This document shows, piece by piece, positions 1 through 6,410 of a DNA stretch of 8,308 nt (positions within the stretch are counted from its first letter, which is position 1; each line of letters opens with the position of its first letter). The notes beneath the pieces are model-generated. The model had not been told where the DNA came from and ran no database searches. It saw nothing but the letters and a program-made list of their open reading frames with translations. A program made the translations under genes and the position numbers. The stretch is from assembly GCA_012512995.1 (NCBI GenBank), contig JAAZDA010000089.1, positions 1-8,308 of the forward strand. Reading direction: 5' to 3'. The DNA is from Clostridiales bacterium. Lineage in GTDB: Bacteria > Bacillota > Clostridia > Lachnospirales > Lachnospiraceae.

Positions 1-34
1 AAGCGGAGCAATTCGTATAGCATCATAGCCAAAA

Positions 35-50
35 TGGGGTTTTGACCCCA
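35..50. repeat. Short hairpin upstream of the LacI-type gene
   Basis: Perfect 6-bp inverted repeat, TGGGGT (35-40) and ACCCCA (45-50), around a 4-nt loop. Read leftward it is followed by TTTT (34-31 are AAAA on the + strand except the first base of the block is also A), so it resembles a small leftward terminator, but no leftward gene lies immediately to its right. It could also be an operator or an incidental structure. No convincing promoter for the downstream gene could be picked out in 1-141. Confidence 0.35.
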
Positions 51-141
51 ACATCATGATATTACAGCATATTAGAATCCCACTGCTGTGCATCTTATCG
101 TACCTCAGCACAAAAATAAACAGTAAAATCCGGAGGTTTTT

Positions 142-1137
142 ATGGCAACTATCAAAGATGTCGCAAAGGAATCTGGTCTGGCCGTAGCGACAGTTTCAAG
201 AATTCTCAATAACAGAGGCTATATCAGCGAAGAATCAAGACAAAAAGTCTCTGACGCCATGAAGAAACTCCACTATCAGCCCAATGAGGTCGCAAGATCC
301 CTGTCAAAACAAACGAATTACACCATCGGTCTGATTGTTCCTCACATAAGGCACCCTTACTTCGCCATGCTTATCAGTGAGATCGAATCTGCCGCGAGTG
401 AAAAAGGATATCGCATACTGCTGTTCAATTCAAAAAGTAACACTGCCATGCAAACGAAATATGTCGAAAAATGCAAGAGCAATCGTGTTGCCGGTATCAT
501 TCTCTGCAGCGCTACTGTCACCGAGGATAATCTGTCAGGAATCGGTGTTCCTGTAATAGCTATCGAGCGATTTTTCACGACTGCTACGGCATCTGTCGAG
601 TGTGACAACTACACCGGCGGCAAACTCGCGGCTGAGCATCTGGCTGCGTGCGGCTGCAGGAGGGCACTCATTATCGGAGGCGGCAGTAACACGAAAATGC
701 CCGCCGACGACAGAACGACAGGATTTATCGAGACCTGTGCAAAGTCAGGCATGTCCTGCATTGAAATCAAAACAACTTTTGACGAATACAATGCCGGCGA
801 CTACCACGAGCGCATCAATTCATTGCTCGACCAGAACATGGCAAGTCCCGAGAATATAGACTGCGTATTTGCTTCAAGCGATCTTATAGCAGCCCAATAT
901 ATTCAGGATGCTTCCGAACGAGGCATCAGGATCCCACAGGATATCAAAGTAGTTGGTTTTGATGACACAATAATTGCATCTCTTATGTGTCCTTCAATAA
1001 CCACTATTCACCAGCCCATTCGCGAAATTGCAGAAAAATCAGTTGAATTGCTTATAAGTGCTGCCGCAGACGAAAAAGTACCGGCAAGGGTCACCCTGCC
1101 GGTACGTCTTGTGGTGCGTAAGAGCACCGCTGTGTAA
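142..1137 (+). CDS. LacI/GalR-family transcriptional repressor
   Basis: A 331-residue protein, the usual length for this family, which binds operators as dimers and releases them when a small ligand, often a sugar, binds. The N-terminal helix-turn-helix is clear: TIKDVAKESG then VATVSRILNN (residues 3-24). PNEVARSL (47-54) is the hinge helix that inserts into the minor groove. The periplasmic-binding-protein-like core follows from about residue 60: IGLIVPHIRHPYF (62-74), DRTTGF (190-195), FASSD (243-247), VGFDD (271-275) and PSITTIHQP (284-292), all in the expected order. GGAGG at 132-136, 5 nt before the ATG, fixes the start. The ligand cannot be told from sequence. The gene converges on katA with a 32-bp gap, so katA is not an obvious target; genes left of the window are likelier. 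No good terminator of its own is visible. Its last 60 bp contain the katA terminator on the other strand. Confidence 0.95.
   Translation: MATIKDVAKESGLAVATVSRILNNRGYISEESRQKVSDAMKKLHYQPNEVARSLSKQTNYTIGLIVPHIRHPYFAMLISEIESAASEKGYRILLFNSKSNTAMQTKYVEKCKSNRVAGIILCSATVTEDNLSGIGVPVIAIERFFTTATASVECDNYTGGKLAAEHLAACGCRRALIIGGGSNTKMPADDRTTGFIETCAKSGMSCIEIKTTFDEYNAGDYHERINSLLDQNMASPENIDCVFASSDLIAAQYIQDASERGIRIPQDIKVVGFDDTIIASLMCPSITTIHQPIREIAEKSVELLISAAADEKVPARVTLPVRLVVRKSTAV
1073..1105 (-). terminator. Intrinsic terminator of katA, inside the LacI-type gene
   Basis: Read on the minus strand, GTACCGGC (1105-1098) pairs with GCCGGTAC (1085-1078), and AGGG pairs with CCCT above a one-T bulge with a TGA loop. 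TTTTT (1077-1073) follows directly. This 12-bp GC-rich stem plus U-tract is a textbook Rho-independent terminator, about 65 nt after the katA stop codon. It lies wholly within the last 22 codons of the convergent regulator gene, so these bases encode both a protein end and a terminator. Read on the + strand it has no T-run, so it should act mainly leftward. Confidence 0.85.
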
Positions 1138-1169
1138 TTTTTCAAAATTGCTCTGAAGCTGCTTCTAAG

Positions 1170-2699
1170 TTACATTGAAGGTGTTGTAGCTTTGTTCAGC
1201 TCTTTGTTCGTGAGTTTTGCCAGCTCCAGGACCTTGTTCATGTCAAGTCCCATAGCCTTTGTTGCACGTTCGCCGTATTCAGGGTCAGCCTTATAGCAAT
1301 GGACAGCATGACGATACTTGATATTCTCTGTGACAGGAGCGATATCAGCAGCTGTGTTGTGAATAAGCATTTCTTTCTTATCTTCTGCCATTACGCGCCA
1401 AAGGTCGCCGCCTGCACGGAAGTCATCATTTGTGGGATCATCCTCCGGATCATAACGCCACATTGCGCCATCAATATCAAGAGGCGGCTCCATGACATAC
1501 GGCTGTGCTGACCATACGCCTGCACTGTTTGGTGAATACGCCGGTGCTCCGCCGTAGTTTCCGTCAGTGCGCATTGCTCCATCGCGGTGGTAATCAGCAA
1601 CTCCGCCCTTTACGCCCTTAGCCTGATTTACAGGAATCTGATTGTAGTTAACGCCCAGGCGATAACGCTGTGCATCGCCATAGACAAAGAGTCGTCCCTG
1701 AAGGAACTTATCAGGTGAGAAGCCGATTCCCGGAACTACATGTGCCGGTGTGAATGCAGCCTGCTCGACCTCAGCAAAATAGTTCTCAGGCCAGCGGTTC
1801 AGTTCCATCTCGCCGACTTCTATAAGCGGATATTCCTTATGACGCCAGATCTTTGTGATATCGAATGGATTCTCATAATGATGTTTTGCCTGATCCTCGG
1901 TCATTATCTGGACATACATCGTCCACTTCGGATAATCGCCTCTCTTGATTGCTTCGAAAAGATCGCGGCCTGCGCTCTCACGATCCATAGCATTCTTCTC
2001 AGCCGCTTCTTCATTTGTCAGATTCTTGATTCCCTGTTGTGTTTTGAAGTGGAACTTGCACCATACGCGCTCATTCTTCTCATTGTAGAACGAATAAGTG
2101 TGTTCGCCGAAAAGATGCATGTGGCGGAAGCCATCAGGAATTCCGCGATCCGCCATCACGACTGTGATCTGGTGGAAGCACTCAGGAAGCAGTGTCCAGA
2201 AGTCCCAGTTGTTCTGCGCCGAACGCATTCCCGTGTAAGGATCGCGCTTGACTGCTCTGTTGAGATCCGGGAAATTGTGTACATCGCGGATAAAGAAGGT
2301 AGGCGTATTGTTTCCTACAAGATCCCAGTTCCCGTCGGGTGTGTAAAATTTCATCGCGACGCCGCGGATATCTCTCTCCGCATCGGCAGCTCCGCGCTCA
2401 CCGGCAACTGTCGAAAAGCGAACAAAACAATCGGTCACAGCGCCAGGCTGCAGAGCCTTTGCCTTTGTGTACTGTGAAATATCATGAGTGATGGTGAGTT
2501 TTCCGTATGCGCCCCACCCTTTTGCGTGCATACGTCTCTCGGGAATCACTTCCCTGTCAAAATGTGCGAGCTTCTCCATAAGCCACACATCCTGCATCAT
2601 GACCGGGCCGCGCGGTCCTGCAGTGATCGAATGTTCATTATCCTCGACCGGCGCACCTACCTCATTTGTCAGATTCCTGTACTTGTCGTACTCTCCCAT
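1170..2699 (-). CDS. katA: Monofunctional heme catalase
   Basis: Breaks hydrogen peroxide down to water and oxygen in the cytoplasm using heme b. The proposed form is 509 residues, typical of small-subunit (clade 3) catalases. Key sites, numbered from this start: distal His58 in RRMHAKGWGAYG, distal Asn131 in GNNTPTFFIRD, and proximal heme ligand Tyr340 in RLFVYGDAQRYRLG, with Arg336 four residues before it. The N-terminal EHSITAGPRGP and the NADPH-clade-like core are intact; no truncation or frameshift is seen. An in-frame ATG at 2750 would add 17 residues, but it has no ribosome site, whereas the ATG at 2699 follows AAGGAAG with 6-nt spacing and begins MGEYDKYRNLTNE, so the shorter start is preferred. 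The gene is monocistronic, with its own promoter at 2812-2839 and a terminator at 1073-1105, and is divergent from the rubredoxin-glutamate synthase gene. Catalase in an otherwise anaerobe-like setting points to protection from oxygen. Confidence 0.97.
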   Translation of the reverse strand: MGEYDKYRNLTNEVGAPVEDNEHSITAGPRGPVMMQDVWLMEKLAHFDREVIPERRMHAKGWGAYGKLTITHDISQYTKAKALQPGAVTDCFVRFSTVAGERGAADAERDIRGVAMKFYTPDGNWDLVGNNTPTFFIRDVHNFPDLNRAVKRDPYTGMRSAQNNWDFWTLLPECFHQITVVMADRGIPDGFRHMHLFGEHTYSFYNEKNERVWCKFHFKTQQGIKNLTNEEAAEKNAMDRESAGRDLFEAIKRGDYPKWTMYVQIMTEDQAKHHYENPFDITKIWRHKEYPLIEVGEMELNRWPENYFAEVEQAAFTPAHVVPGIGFSPDKFLQGRLFVYGDAQRYRLGVNYNQIPVNQAKGVKGGVADYHRDGAMRTDGNYGGAPAYSPNSAGVWSAQPYVMEPPLDIDGAMWRYDPEDDPTNDDFRAGGDLWRVMAEDKKEMLIHNTAADIAPVTENIKYRHAVHCYKADPEYGERATKAMGLDMNKVLELAKLTNKELNKATTPSM

Positions 2700-2705
2700 T
2701 TGTAA

Positions 2706-2712
2706 CTTCCTT
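2706..2712 (-). promoter_or_regulatory. Ribosome binding site deciding the katA start
   Basis: AAGGAAG on the minus strand, 6 nt before the ATG at 2699. The alternative ATG at 2750 is preceded by ATAGTTTTC, with no Shine-Dalgarno match. Confidence 0.8.
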
Positions 2713-2719
2713 ATATTTT

Positions 2720-2739
2720 TCAGGAGTCTTGGCTCCTGA
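2720..2739 (-). promoter_or_regulatory. Hairpin in the katA leader
   Basis: Minus strand TCAGGAG (2739-2733) and CTCCTGA (2726-2720) form a perfect 7-bp stem with a 6-nt loop, CCAAGA. It lies 8 nt upstream of the katA ribosome binding site in the deduced 5' untranslated region. It may stabilise the mRNA or influence initiation. There is no T-run, so it is not a terminator. Confidence 0.45.
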
Positions 2740-2803
2740 TTGTGACCCATGAAAACTATGATCCGATGTAACTTTGGCGTGTAATGGCGCCAGTTTCAAG
2801 CTC

Positions 2804-2816
2804 ATAATCTGATTAT
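2804..2816. promoter_or_regulatory. Palindrome over the katA -10 box, candidate operator
   Basis: ATAATC (2804-2809), central T, GATTAT (2811-2816): a perfect 6-1-6 inverted repeat covering five bases of the -10 hexamer and the expected start site. Size and AT-richness resemble Fur-family sites (PerR, TTATAATNATTATAA type), and PerR is the usual regulator of catalase in Firmicutes. The match to the PerR consensus is imperfect, so the regulator's identity is inference. A repressor bound here would block katA. Confidence 0.5.
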
Positions 2817-2839
2817 AAACTTCGTGCAAAAATGGTCAA
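2812..2839 (-). promoter_or_regulatory. katA promoter (-35 TTGACC, -10 TATAAT)
   Basis: Minus strand TTGACC (2839-2834), a 16-nt spacer and TATAAT (2817-2812): 5/6 and 6/6 matches to the housekeeping sigma consensus. Transcription would begin near 2805, giving a leader of about 105 nt before the ATG at 2699. Confidence 0.75.
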
Positions 2840-2846
2840 TAATAAT

Positions 2847-2865
2847 ATTAGTAACTATTACTGAT
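2847..2865. promoter_or_regulatory. Second palindrome just upstream of the katA -35 box
   Basis: ATTAGTAA (2847-2854), CTA, TTACTGAT (2858-2865): eight-base arms with one mismatch (T/G). It starts 7 bp upstream of the -35 box. It differs from the 2804-2816 palindrome, so it may bind a different protein, or be a distant operator for either divergent gene. Confidence 0.4.
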
Positions 2866-2881
2866 ATACCATAATTTTAAG

Positions 2882-2893
2882 TGTGAACTCACA
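2882..2893. promoter_or_regulatory. Third dyad in the divergent control region
   Basis: TGTGA (2882-2886), AC, TCACA (2889-2893). The half-sites look like Crp/Fnr-family half-sites, but the spacer is 2 nt rather than the usual 6 or 4, so a Crp or Fnr site is not supported. Recorded as an unassigned dyad. Confidence 0.25.
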
Positions 2894-2943
2894 AGGTTTG
2901 ATTCGTGTTGACCTGGGGTGTCTGCGTCGTTGTCCGGGATATT

Positions 2944-3064
2944 CCGGGAAAGATTTTTATCTATATTTCCTGTGATCATGGATTTCATTCCCGGCCAGCT
3001 ATTGGTATTATTAGGTCATAAAGCTATTACGCAGTCGCGCAGGATCGCGCCCCTAAATACCAAT
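2944..3064 (+). promoter_or_regulatory. Foldable leader upstream of the rubredoxin-glutamate synthase gene
   Basis: Two long-range pairings lie in tandem. CCGGGAA (2944-2950) pairs with TTCCCGG (2988-2994). ATTGGTATT (3001-3009) pairs with AATACCAAT (3056-3064), extended after a 2-nt bulge by TAGG (3012-3015) with CCTA (3052-3055), making a 13-bp stem. The 36-nt interior holds GCGC (3037-3040) against GCGC (3047-3050). The second structure ends 29 nt before the ribosome binding site. No T-run follows and I match no riboswitch consensus. No clear promoter is seen upstream; a weak TTGGTA-17 nt-TATTAC pair (3002-3030) would start inside the second structure and cut it out of the RNA, so transcription of the whole leader is unproven. 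Confidence 0.4.
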
Positions 3065-3093
3065 TGTGAGTTTATATGCTGTGCCAAAACACG

Positions 3094-3100
3094 AAGGAGG
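3094..3100 (+). promoter_or_regulatory. Ribosome binding site fixing the start at 3107
   Basis: AAGGAGG, 6 nt before the ATG at 3107. The reading frame is open back to a GTG at 2918, but that start has no ribosome site and its extra 63 codons look non-coding, running through the leader dyads. Confidence 0.88.
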
Positions 3101-3106
3101 TGCAAA

Positions 3107-4495
3107 ATGGCCAGATACAGATGCAGTGTTTGCGGTTACATTTATGACGAGGAGAAGGAAGGGAAGCCAATAAGTGAGCTGGTCTCCTGCCCCGTCTGTC
3201 ACCAGTCAGCCGAAAAATTTGTTTTGATTGAGGAACATGTGGAGCCGGTGAAAAAGCCTGCCGCCCCGCACTCGCTGAATTACCCCAAAGAATTTGTCCG
3301 GCACGACAAGAGTAATCGCTATATGGAAGAGATACACGAGATGGCCGTGAGTGGCAAGAGCATTCATGCGGCTATGGGCACGCAACTCCCGATGCCAGGC
3401 TGGGACGACATTCTGGTGCTCGGCGCGCAGCTCGATCCGATGCCGCTCGATGAGCACGCAGAAGTTGATACTTCTGTAGTTATAGGAAAACATGCGGCAA
3501 AACCTATGATTCTGGAGAATCCTGTCTACGTTTCTCATATGTCTTTCGGCGCGCTCTCAAGAGAAGCAAAGATCACGCTCGCCAAAGGTACGGCGATGGC
3601 TCACAGCGCAATGTGCTCCGGCGAGGGCGGGATCATCCCTGAAGAGATGGAAGCGGCAGACAAATACATTTTTGAATATGTGGCAAACCAGTACAGTGTG
3701 ACTCCTGAAAATCTTGAGAATGCGGATGCGATCGAGATCAAGATAGGGCAGGGTACAAAGCCCGGAATGGGAGGTCATCTTCCGGCAGAAAAGGTCACAG
3801 AAGAAATAAGCCGGATAAGAAATAAACCGATGGGCGAAGACGTCATTGCGCCGTCTCGCTTCCCCGGTGTGAACAATAAAGAAGATATGAAGCAACTGGT
3901 CGCGCAGCTCAGGATGGCCTCAGGCGGCAGACCGATCGGCATCAAGATCGCAGCCGGCCATATAGAAAAAGATCTGGCATTCTGCGTCTATGCAGAGCCG
4001 GACTTCATAACGATCGACGGGCGCGGCGGAGCTACCGGGTCTTCCCCGGAAATAATCCGCGACTCGACAAGCGTTCCTACCGTATATGCGTTGAGCCGTG
4101 CAAGAAAATATCTCGACAGCATCGGCTCAGACATCAATCTCATAATAACAGGCGGTTTGCGTGTTTCCGGTGATTTTGCCAAAGCAATCGCGATGGGCGC
4201 AGACGCTATTGCCGTTGCGTCAGGTGCACTCATTGCAATGGCCTGCCAGCAGTACAGGATCTGCGGATCAGGAATGTGCCCTGTAGGTGTGGCAACGCAG
4301 GATCCGGAACTTCGCGAGCGGCTTCAGACAGAAGCCGGAGCAAAGAGAGTTGCGAACTATCTCAATGTTTCGCTTGAAGAGCTAAGGACTTTTGCGCGCA
4401 TAACCGGCCACGAAAATCTTCACGACCTCAGCCCCGACGATCTCTGCACGACATCGCGTGAGATTGCGGAAACCACCGGAATCATGCACGCATAA
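3107..4495 (+). CDS. Rubredoxin-like / FMN-dependent glutamate synthase domain protein
   Basis: A 462-residue fusion. Residues 1-35 are a compact rubredoxin-like iron site, Cys6-x2-Cys9 and Cys28-x2-Cys31; the 18-residue gap is shorter than in classical rubredoxin. From about 130 onward comes the glutamate synthase FMN-binding barrel: SFGALS (146-151), SGEGG (171-175), GQGTKPGMGGHLP (214-226), DGRGGATGSSP (304-314), TGGLR (348-352) and GADAIAVASGAL (364-375). Cys380-x5-Cys386-x4-Cys391 followed by PVGVATQ matches the 3Fe-4S site of glutamate synthase large subunits. The glutamine amidotransferase domain of full-size GltB is absent, as in archaeal-type short forms, so ammonia or another donor would be needed; some relatives act on other amines. 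Electron flow from rubredoxin iron to FMN or 3Fe-4S is inferred. The protein looks soluble. The gene is divergent from katA and ends 43 bp before a shared terminator. Its true substrate is unknown. Confidence 0.9.
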   Translation: MARYRCSVCGYIYDEEKEGKPISELVSCPVCHQSAEKFVLIEEHVEPVKKPAAPHSLNYPKEFVRHDKSNRYMEEIHEMAVSGKSIHAAMGTQLPMPGWDDILVLGAQLDPMPLDEHAEVDTSVVIGKHAAKPMILENPVYVSHMSFGALSREAKITLAKGTAMAHSAMCSGEGGIIPEEMEAADKYIFEYVANQYSVTPENLENADAIEIKIGQGTKPGMGGHLPAEKVTEEISRIRNKPMGEDVIAPSRFPGVNNKEDMKQLVAQLRMASGGRPIGIKIAAGHIEKDLAFCVYAEPDFITIDGRGGATGSSPEIIRDSTSVPTVYALSRARKYLDSIGSDINLIITGGLRVSGDFAKAIAMGADAIAVASGALIAMACQQYRICGSGMCPVGVATQDPELRERLQTEAGAKRVANYLNVSLEELRTFARITGHENLHDLSPDDLCTTSREIAETTGIMHA

Positions 4496-4537
4496 GTGCA
4501 GAACCATTGATGCCGATTATTACATACATAAAGCCGG

Positions 4538-4597
4538 AAAAGCCTGTGCGCCGGAGCAGCGTACAACCGCTGATTCCAACCAGCACACAGGCTTTTT
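4538..4597. terminator. Bidirectional branched terminator between convergent genes
   Basis: AAAAGCCTGTG (4538-4548) pairs with CACAGGCTTTT (4586-4596), an 11-bp stem flanked by A-run and T-run so that it can work on both strands. The interior carries a second hairpin, CAGCG (4557-4561) with CGCTG (4568-4572). It follows the rubredoxin-glutamate synthase stop by 43 bp on the + strand and the HAD gene stop on the minus strand by only 3 bp. Confidence 0.88.
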
Positions 4598-4599
4598 AT

Positions 4600-5505
4600 T
4601 CATTTTCTCGCAGCTTCCGCCGCCTCTGCATTTTCGTTCCTGTATCTGTAATAATATGACTCCAGCGCTTCATTGGCGACGGTTCGATCAATGATGAGTT
4701 TGACAAGTCCGTCGAGCTCCGTGCCCTCTGAATAATCAGCAGGGACGTAATACCTGATCCTGCCGTCGCTCATCATTTTGTAGACTTTTGTTTTGTCTGA
4801 GGTGTCAGGATCATAGACTCCTATCGAGTAGCCGCCATATGAATTCACAAGTTTCATGCACGGTATATCGGTGTCACTGTCGCCGAAATACAGCATATTG
4901 TGGAGCGGAACTCTTATATCTTCCGGGTCAAAATAATCGTTGACGCCTGGATCGTTGACATCCAGAACGCCCTTTTCTATGCGGAAAAGATATTGTGTTT
5001 TGTCGGTGTAATTAACGACCTGTGCCGGCCACACAGCGACGTTATGCGAGTCGTAGTAGAAGGAGCTCGCGTAGATCTTCTCAAACGCGCCTGACTTTGC
5101 AATCGCCGTGCCGTCGATCATCTCCTTGAGACCTGATGAAATTATGTAGTGCTCGACTATTGCGCCCTTTTCCTCGCCGTATTTTCTGATTCGCTCGAAC
5201 CAGCTCTCCACCCCGGGGAACAGGCCTACATGCGCGCCGTACTCTTCGAGTTTTTTGCGCGTGAAAACAACATTGCCAGCAGCCTCTTCCTTCATCTTGA
5301 GCATATACGCGAGATTCTGATCCATACCGTTCTCTTTGGACAAAACATTTGTCTCCGCCCAGAACTCATCAACATCATAACCCACAGATTGAATATATCC
5401 CTGCGCCTGCATATCATCAGGCGACAGTGTCTTGTCAAAGTCATAGCACATCGCTATGACCGGCCTGTCTTCTTTATGTTTGCGGATATAATTTGTTTTG
5501 TCCAT
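4600..5505 (-). CDS. HAD-superfamily hydrolase, probable phosphatase
   Basis: A 301-residue cytoplasmic enzyme of the haloacid dehalogenase fold. Motif I is DFDKTLS with nucleophile Asp22, Asp24 and Thr26; motif II is ISSG (122-125); motif III is probably Lys169 in TDKT; motif IV is GDSDTDIP (208-215) with the metal-binding aspartates. About 95 residues between motifs I and II form a helical C1-type cap, as in phosphoserine-phosphatase-like members. This set predicts Mg-dependent phosphate removal; the substrate cannot be told. The tail is rich in Ala, Glu and Tyr. The frame runs back to TTG 5541 and ATG 5535, but neither has a ribosome site; ATG 5505 has GGAGG 13 nt upstream, rather far, so the start is moderately certain. 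The gene lies 56 bp after the exported-protein gene with no terminator or promoter between, suggesting one operon. Nothing links the two functions. Confidence 0.85.
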   Translation of the reverse strand: MDKTNYIRKHKEDRPVIAMCYDFDKTLSPDDMQAQGYIQSVGYDVDEFWAETNVLSKENGMDQNLAYMLKMKEEAAGNVVFTRKKLEEYGAHVGLFPGVESWFERIRKYGEEKGAIVEHYIISSGLKEMIDGTAIAKSGAFEKIYASSFYYDSHNVAVWPAQVVNYTDKTQYLFRIEKGVLDVNDPGVNDYFDPEDIRVPLHNMLYFGDSDTDIPCMKLVNSYGGYSIGVYDPDTSDKTKVYKMMSDGRIRYYVPADYSEGTELDGLVKLIIDRTVANEALESYYYRYRNENAEAAEAARK

Positions 5506-5518
5506 TTGTCTGTGGCCG

Positions 5519-5523
5519 CCTCC
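5519..5523 (-). promoter_or_regulatory. Widely spaced ribosome binding site of the HAD gene
   Basis: GGAGG on the minus strand, 13 nt before the ATG at 5505, longer than the 5-9 nt seen for the other genes here. It is the only Shine-Dalgarno match near any candidate start. Confidence 0.5.
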
Positions 5524-5525
5524 GC

Positions 5526-5538
5526 GAGATGTCATCTC
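5526..5538. repeat. 13-bp palindrome just upstream of the HAD ribosome site
   Basis: GAGATG (5526-5531), T, CATCTC (5533-5538): a perfect 6-1-6 inverted repeat ending 3 bp from the GGAGG. In RNA it could form a small hairpin beside the ribosome site; in DNA it could be a protein-binding site. It lies in the 56-bp gap of a presumed operon. Confidence 0.4.
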
Positions 5539-5561
5539 CAATTATGATTTCTGTTCTGTCA

Positions 5562-6401
5562 TTACCCTATCTGATTCCAGAGGCTTATGAGCTCATTTGC
5601 GCCATCTGTCGTCGAAGTTGCCGAAATATACATGACAAGGAACTGACCTATCTGTTCTACCGTAATTGCTTCGAGAATAACCGGTGTTCCGTTTGAGTCA
5701 GCCAAAGTGATTCCCATAGTTTTGGCTTCAGTTCCGGCAACTGAGTCGTCGGCGGCCTCGGAGCATGCCAGGTTCAGAGACGTGAGCGATTCCATGACTG
5801 CTTTGATCTGTCCAAGATACTCCTCGGGTGTCATATTCAGTACGCCTGCAGCATTGCGATCTATTATCTGTGAGCTTAAGCTTGCAGTTCCCGTAGAGTT
5901 CATAAGGTAATAATCTGTCACCATCGCTCCGGTTCCTGCTGCTGTCCCTGTTGTTGATGTTCCTGTTGTTGATGTTCCCGTTGTTGATGTTCCTGTTGTT
6001 GATGTTCCCGTTGTCAGGCTCAGGTTGTTCGTAATAACATTGAGTCCCGTGCTTTCTGCTGTCGCAATCTGATCAGACGTCAGTTTGAGCCATCCTGCAG
6101 GGAGCGTGAAAGACACATTGCTCCAGTAGTTCGTGCAATTATCCCCGTTCCAGAGACTTGTGACCATGCCGGCCTGGCTCGCCGGAAGTACAGCTGCCTG
6201 CGCCTGCTTCGCGGCGGTCTGGGTTGTTGTCGCTTTCGCTGATGCTGCCGCCGCGGTCGTTTCTTTTGCCGATGCCTGTGCCTGCTTCGCGGCGGTCTGG
6301 GCTTTCGCTGATGCCTGTGCCTGCGCGGCAAAGACGCTCGTCCCCGCAACATTCATCACTAATACTACTGACAAAATGAATGAAAACAGTCTTTTTCTCA
6401 T
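5562..6401 (-). CDS. Exported low-complexity protein of unknown function
   Basis: A 279-residue protein I do not recognise. Residues 1-25 form a Sec signal peptide: MRKR, hydrophobic FSFILSVVLVMNVAG, and a VFA cleavage site before Ala26. There is no lipobox and no sorting motif, so it is probably released or loosely surface-bound. Residues 26-72 are an Ala/Gln/Lys/Thr-rich linker with AAKQAQA repeated. A folded part starts near 84 (LWNGDNCTNYWSNVSFTLPAGWLKLTSDQI), is interrupted by four TSTTG units (133-152), and resumes at about 160-279. The layout, a TLPAGW strand, a mid-protein YLGQIK helix and VMYISATSTTDGANELISLW at the end, loosely recalls PsbP/DUF1795-like folds; that is a guess. Cys89 and Cys213 could form a disulfide. 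The start at 6401 is chosen over 6476 because the signal peptide begins there and AGAGGA lies 9 nt upstream. It has a promoter at 6535-6561 and probably continues into the HAD gene. Confidence 0.85.
   Translation of the reverse strand: MRKRLFSFILSVVLVMNVAGTSVFAAQAQASAKAQTAAKQAQASAKETTAAAASAKATTTQTAAKQAQAAVLPASQAGMVTSLWNGDNCTNYWSNVSFTLPAGWLKLTSDQIATAESTGLNVITNNLSLTTGTSTTGTSTTGTSTTGTSTTGTAAGTGAMVTDYYLMNSTGTASLSSQIIDRNAAGVLNMTPEEYLGQIKAVMESLTSLNLACSEAADDSVAGTEAKTMGITLADSNGTPVILEAITVEQIGQFLVMYISATSTTDGANELISLWNQIG
5947..6014 (-). repeat. 15-bp tandem repeat coding TSTTG units
   Basis: Four full units, CC(T/C)GTTGTTGATGTT, at 5947-5961, 5962-5976, 5977-5991 and 5992-6006, with a partial fifth to 6014. 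Units differ only at a third base (T,T,C,T,C). The 15-bp length keeps frame, so copy-number change would alter linker length without breaking the protein. Confidence 0.92.
6196..6301 (-). repeat. Imperfect repeat in the Ala/Gln-rich linker
   Basis: A 28-bp block at 6196-6223 recurs at 6274-6301 with a single C/T difference, 78 bp apart. Both are followed by related CTTTCGCTGATG sequence, with a small gap in the second copy. They encode the repeated QTAAKQAQA segments after the signal peptide. Confidence 0.85.
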
Positions 6402-6410
6402 ATTTGTTTT

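Noticed and set aside
1740..2477. Long open frame antisense to katA (245 codons)
   Set aside because: Shadow of a conserved gene: no ribosome site and a composition typical of the reverse strand of a coding region.
142..2699. LacI-type protein as the katA regulator
   Set aside because: Convergent orientation and no LacI-type operator with a central CG seen at the katA promoter.
2700..2750. 17-residue N-terminal extension of KatA
   Set aside because: No ribosome site at 2750; MGEYDKYRN at 2699 is the familiar catalase beginning, with AAGGAAG at good spacing.
2882..2893. Crp/Fnr site
   Set aside because: Half-sites look right but the 2-nt spacer is wrong for either family.
2918..3106. 63-codon N-terminal extension of the rubredoxin-glutamate synthase gene from a GTG
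   Set aside because: No ribosome site, an amino-acid string unlike protein, and it runs through the leader dyads; AAGGAGG before 3107 is far better.
2930..3106. Known riboswitch (FMN, glutamine, cobalamin or c-di-GMP)
   Set aside because: None of the conserved core sequences I know for these classes is present.
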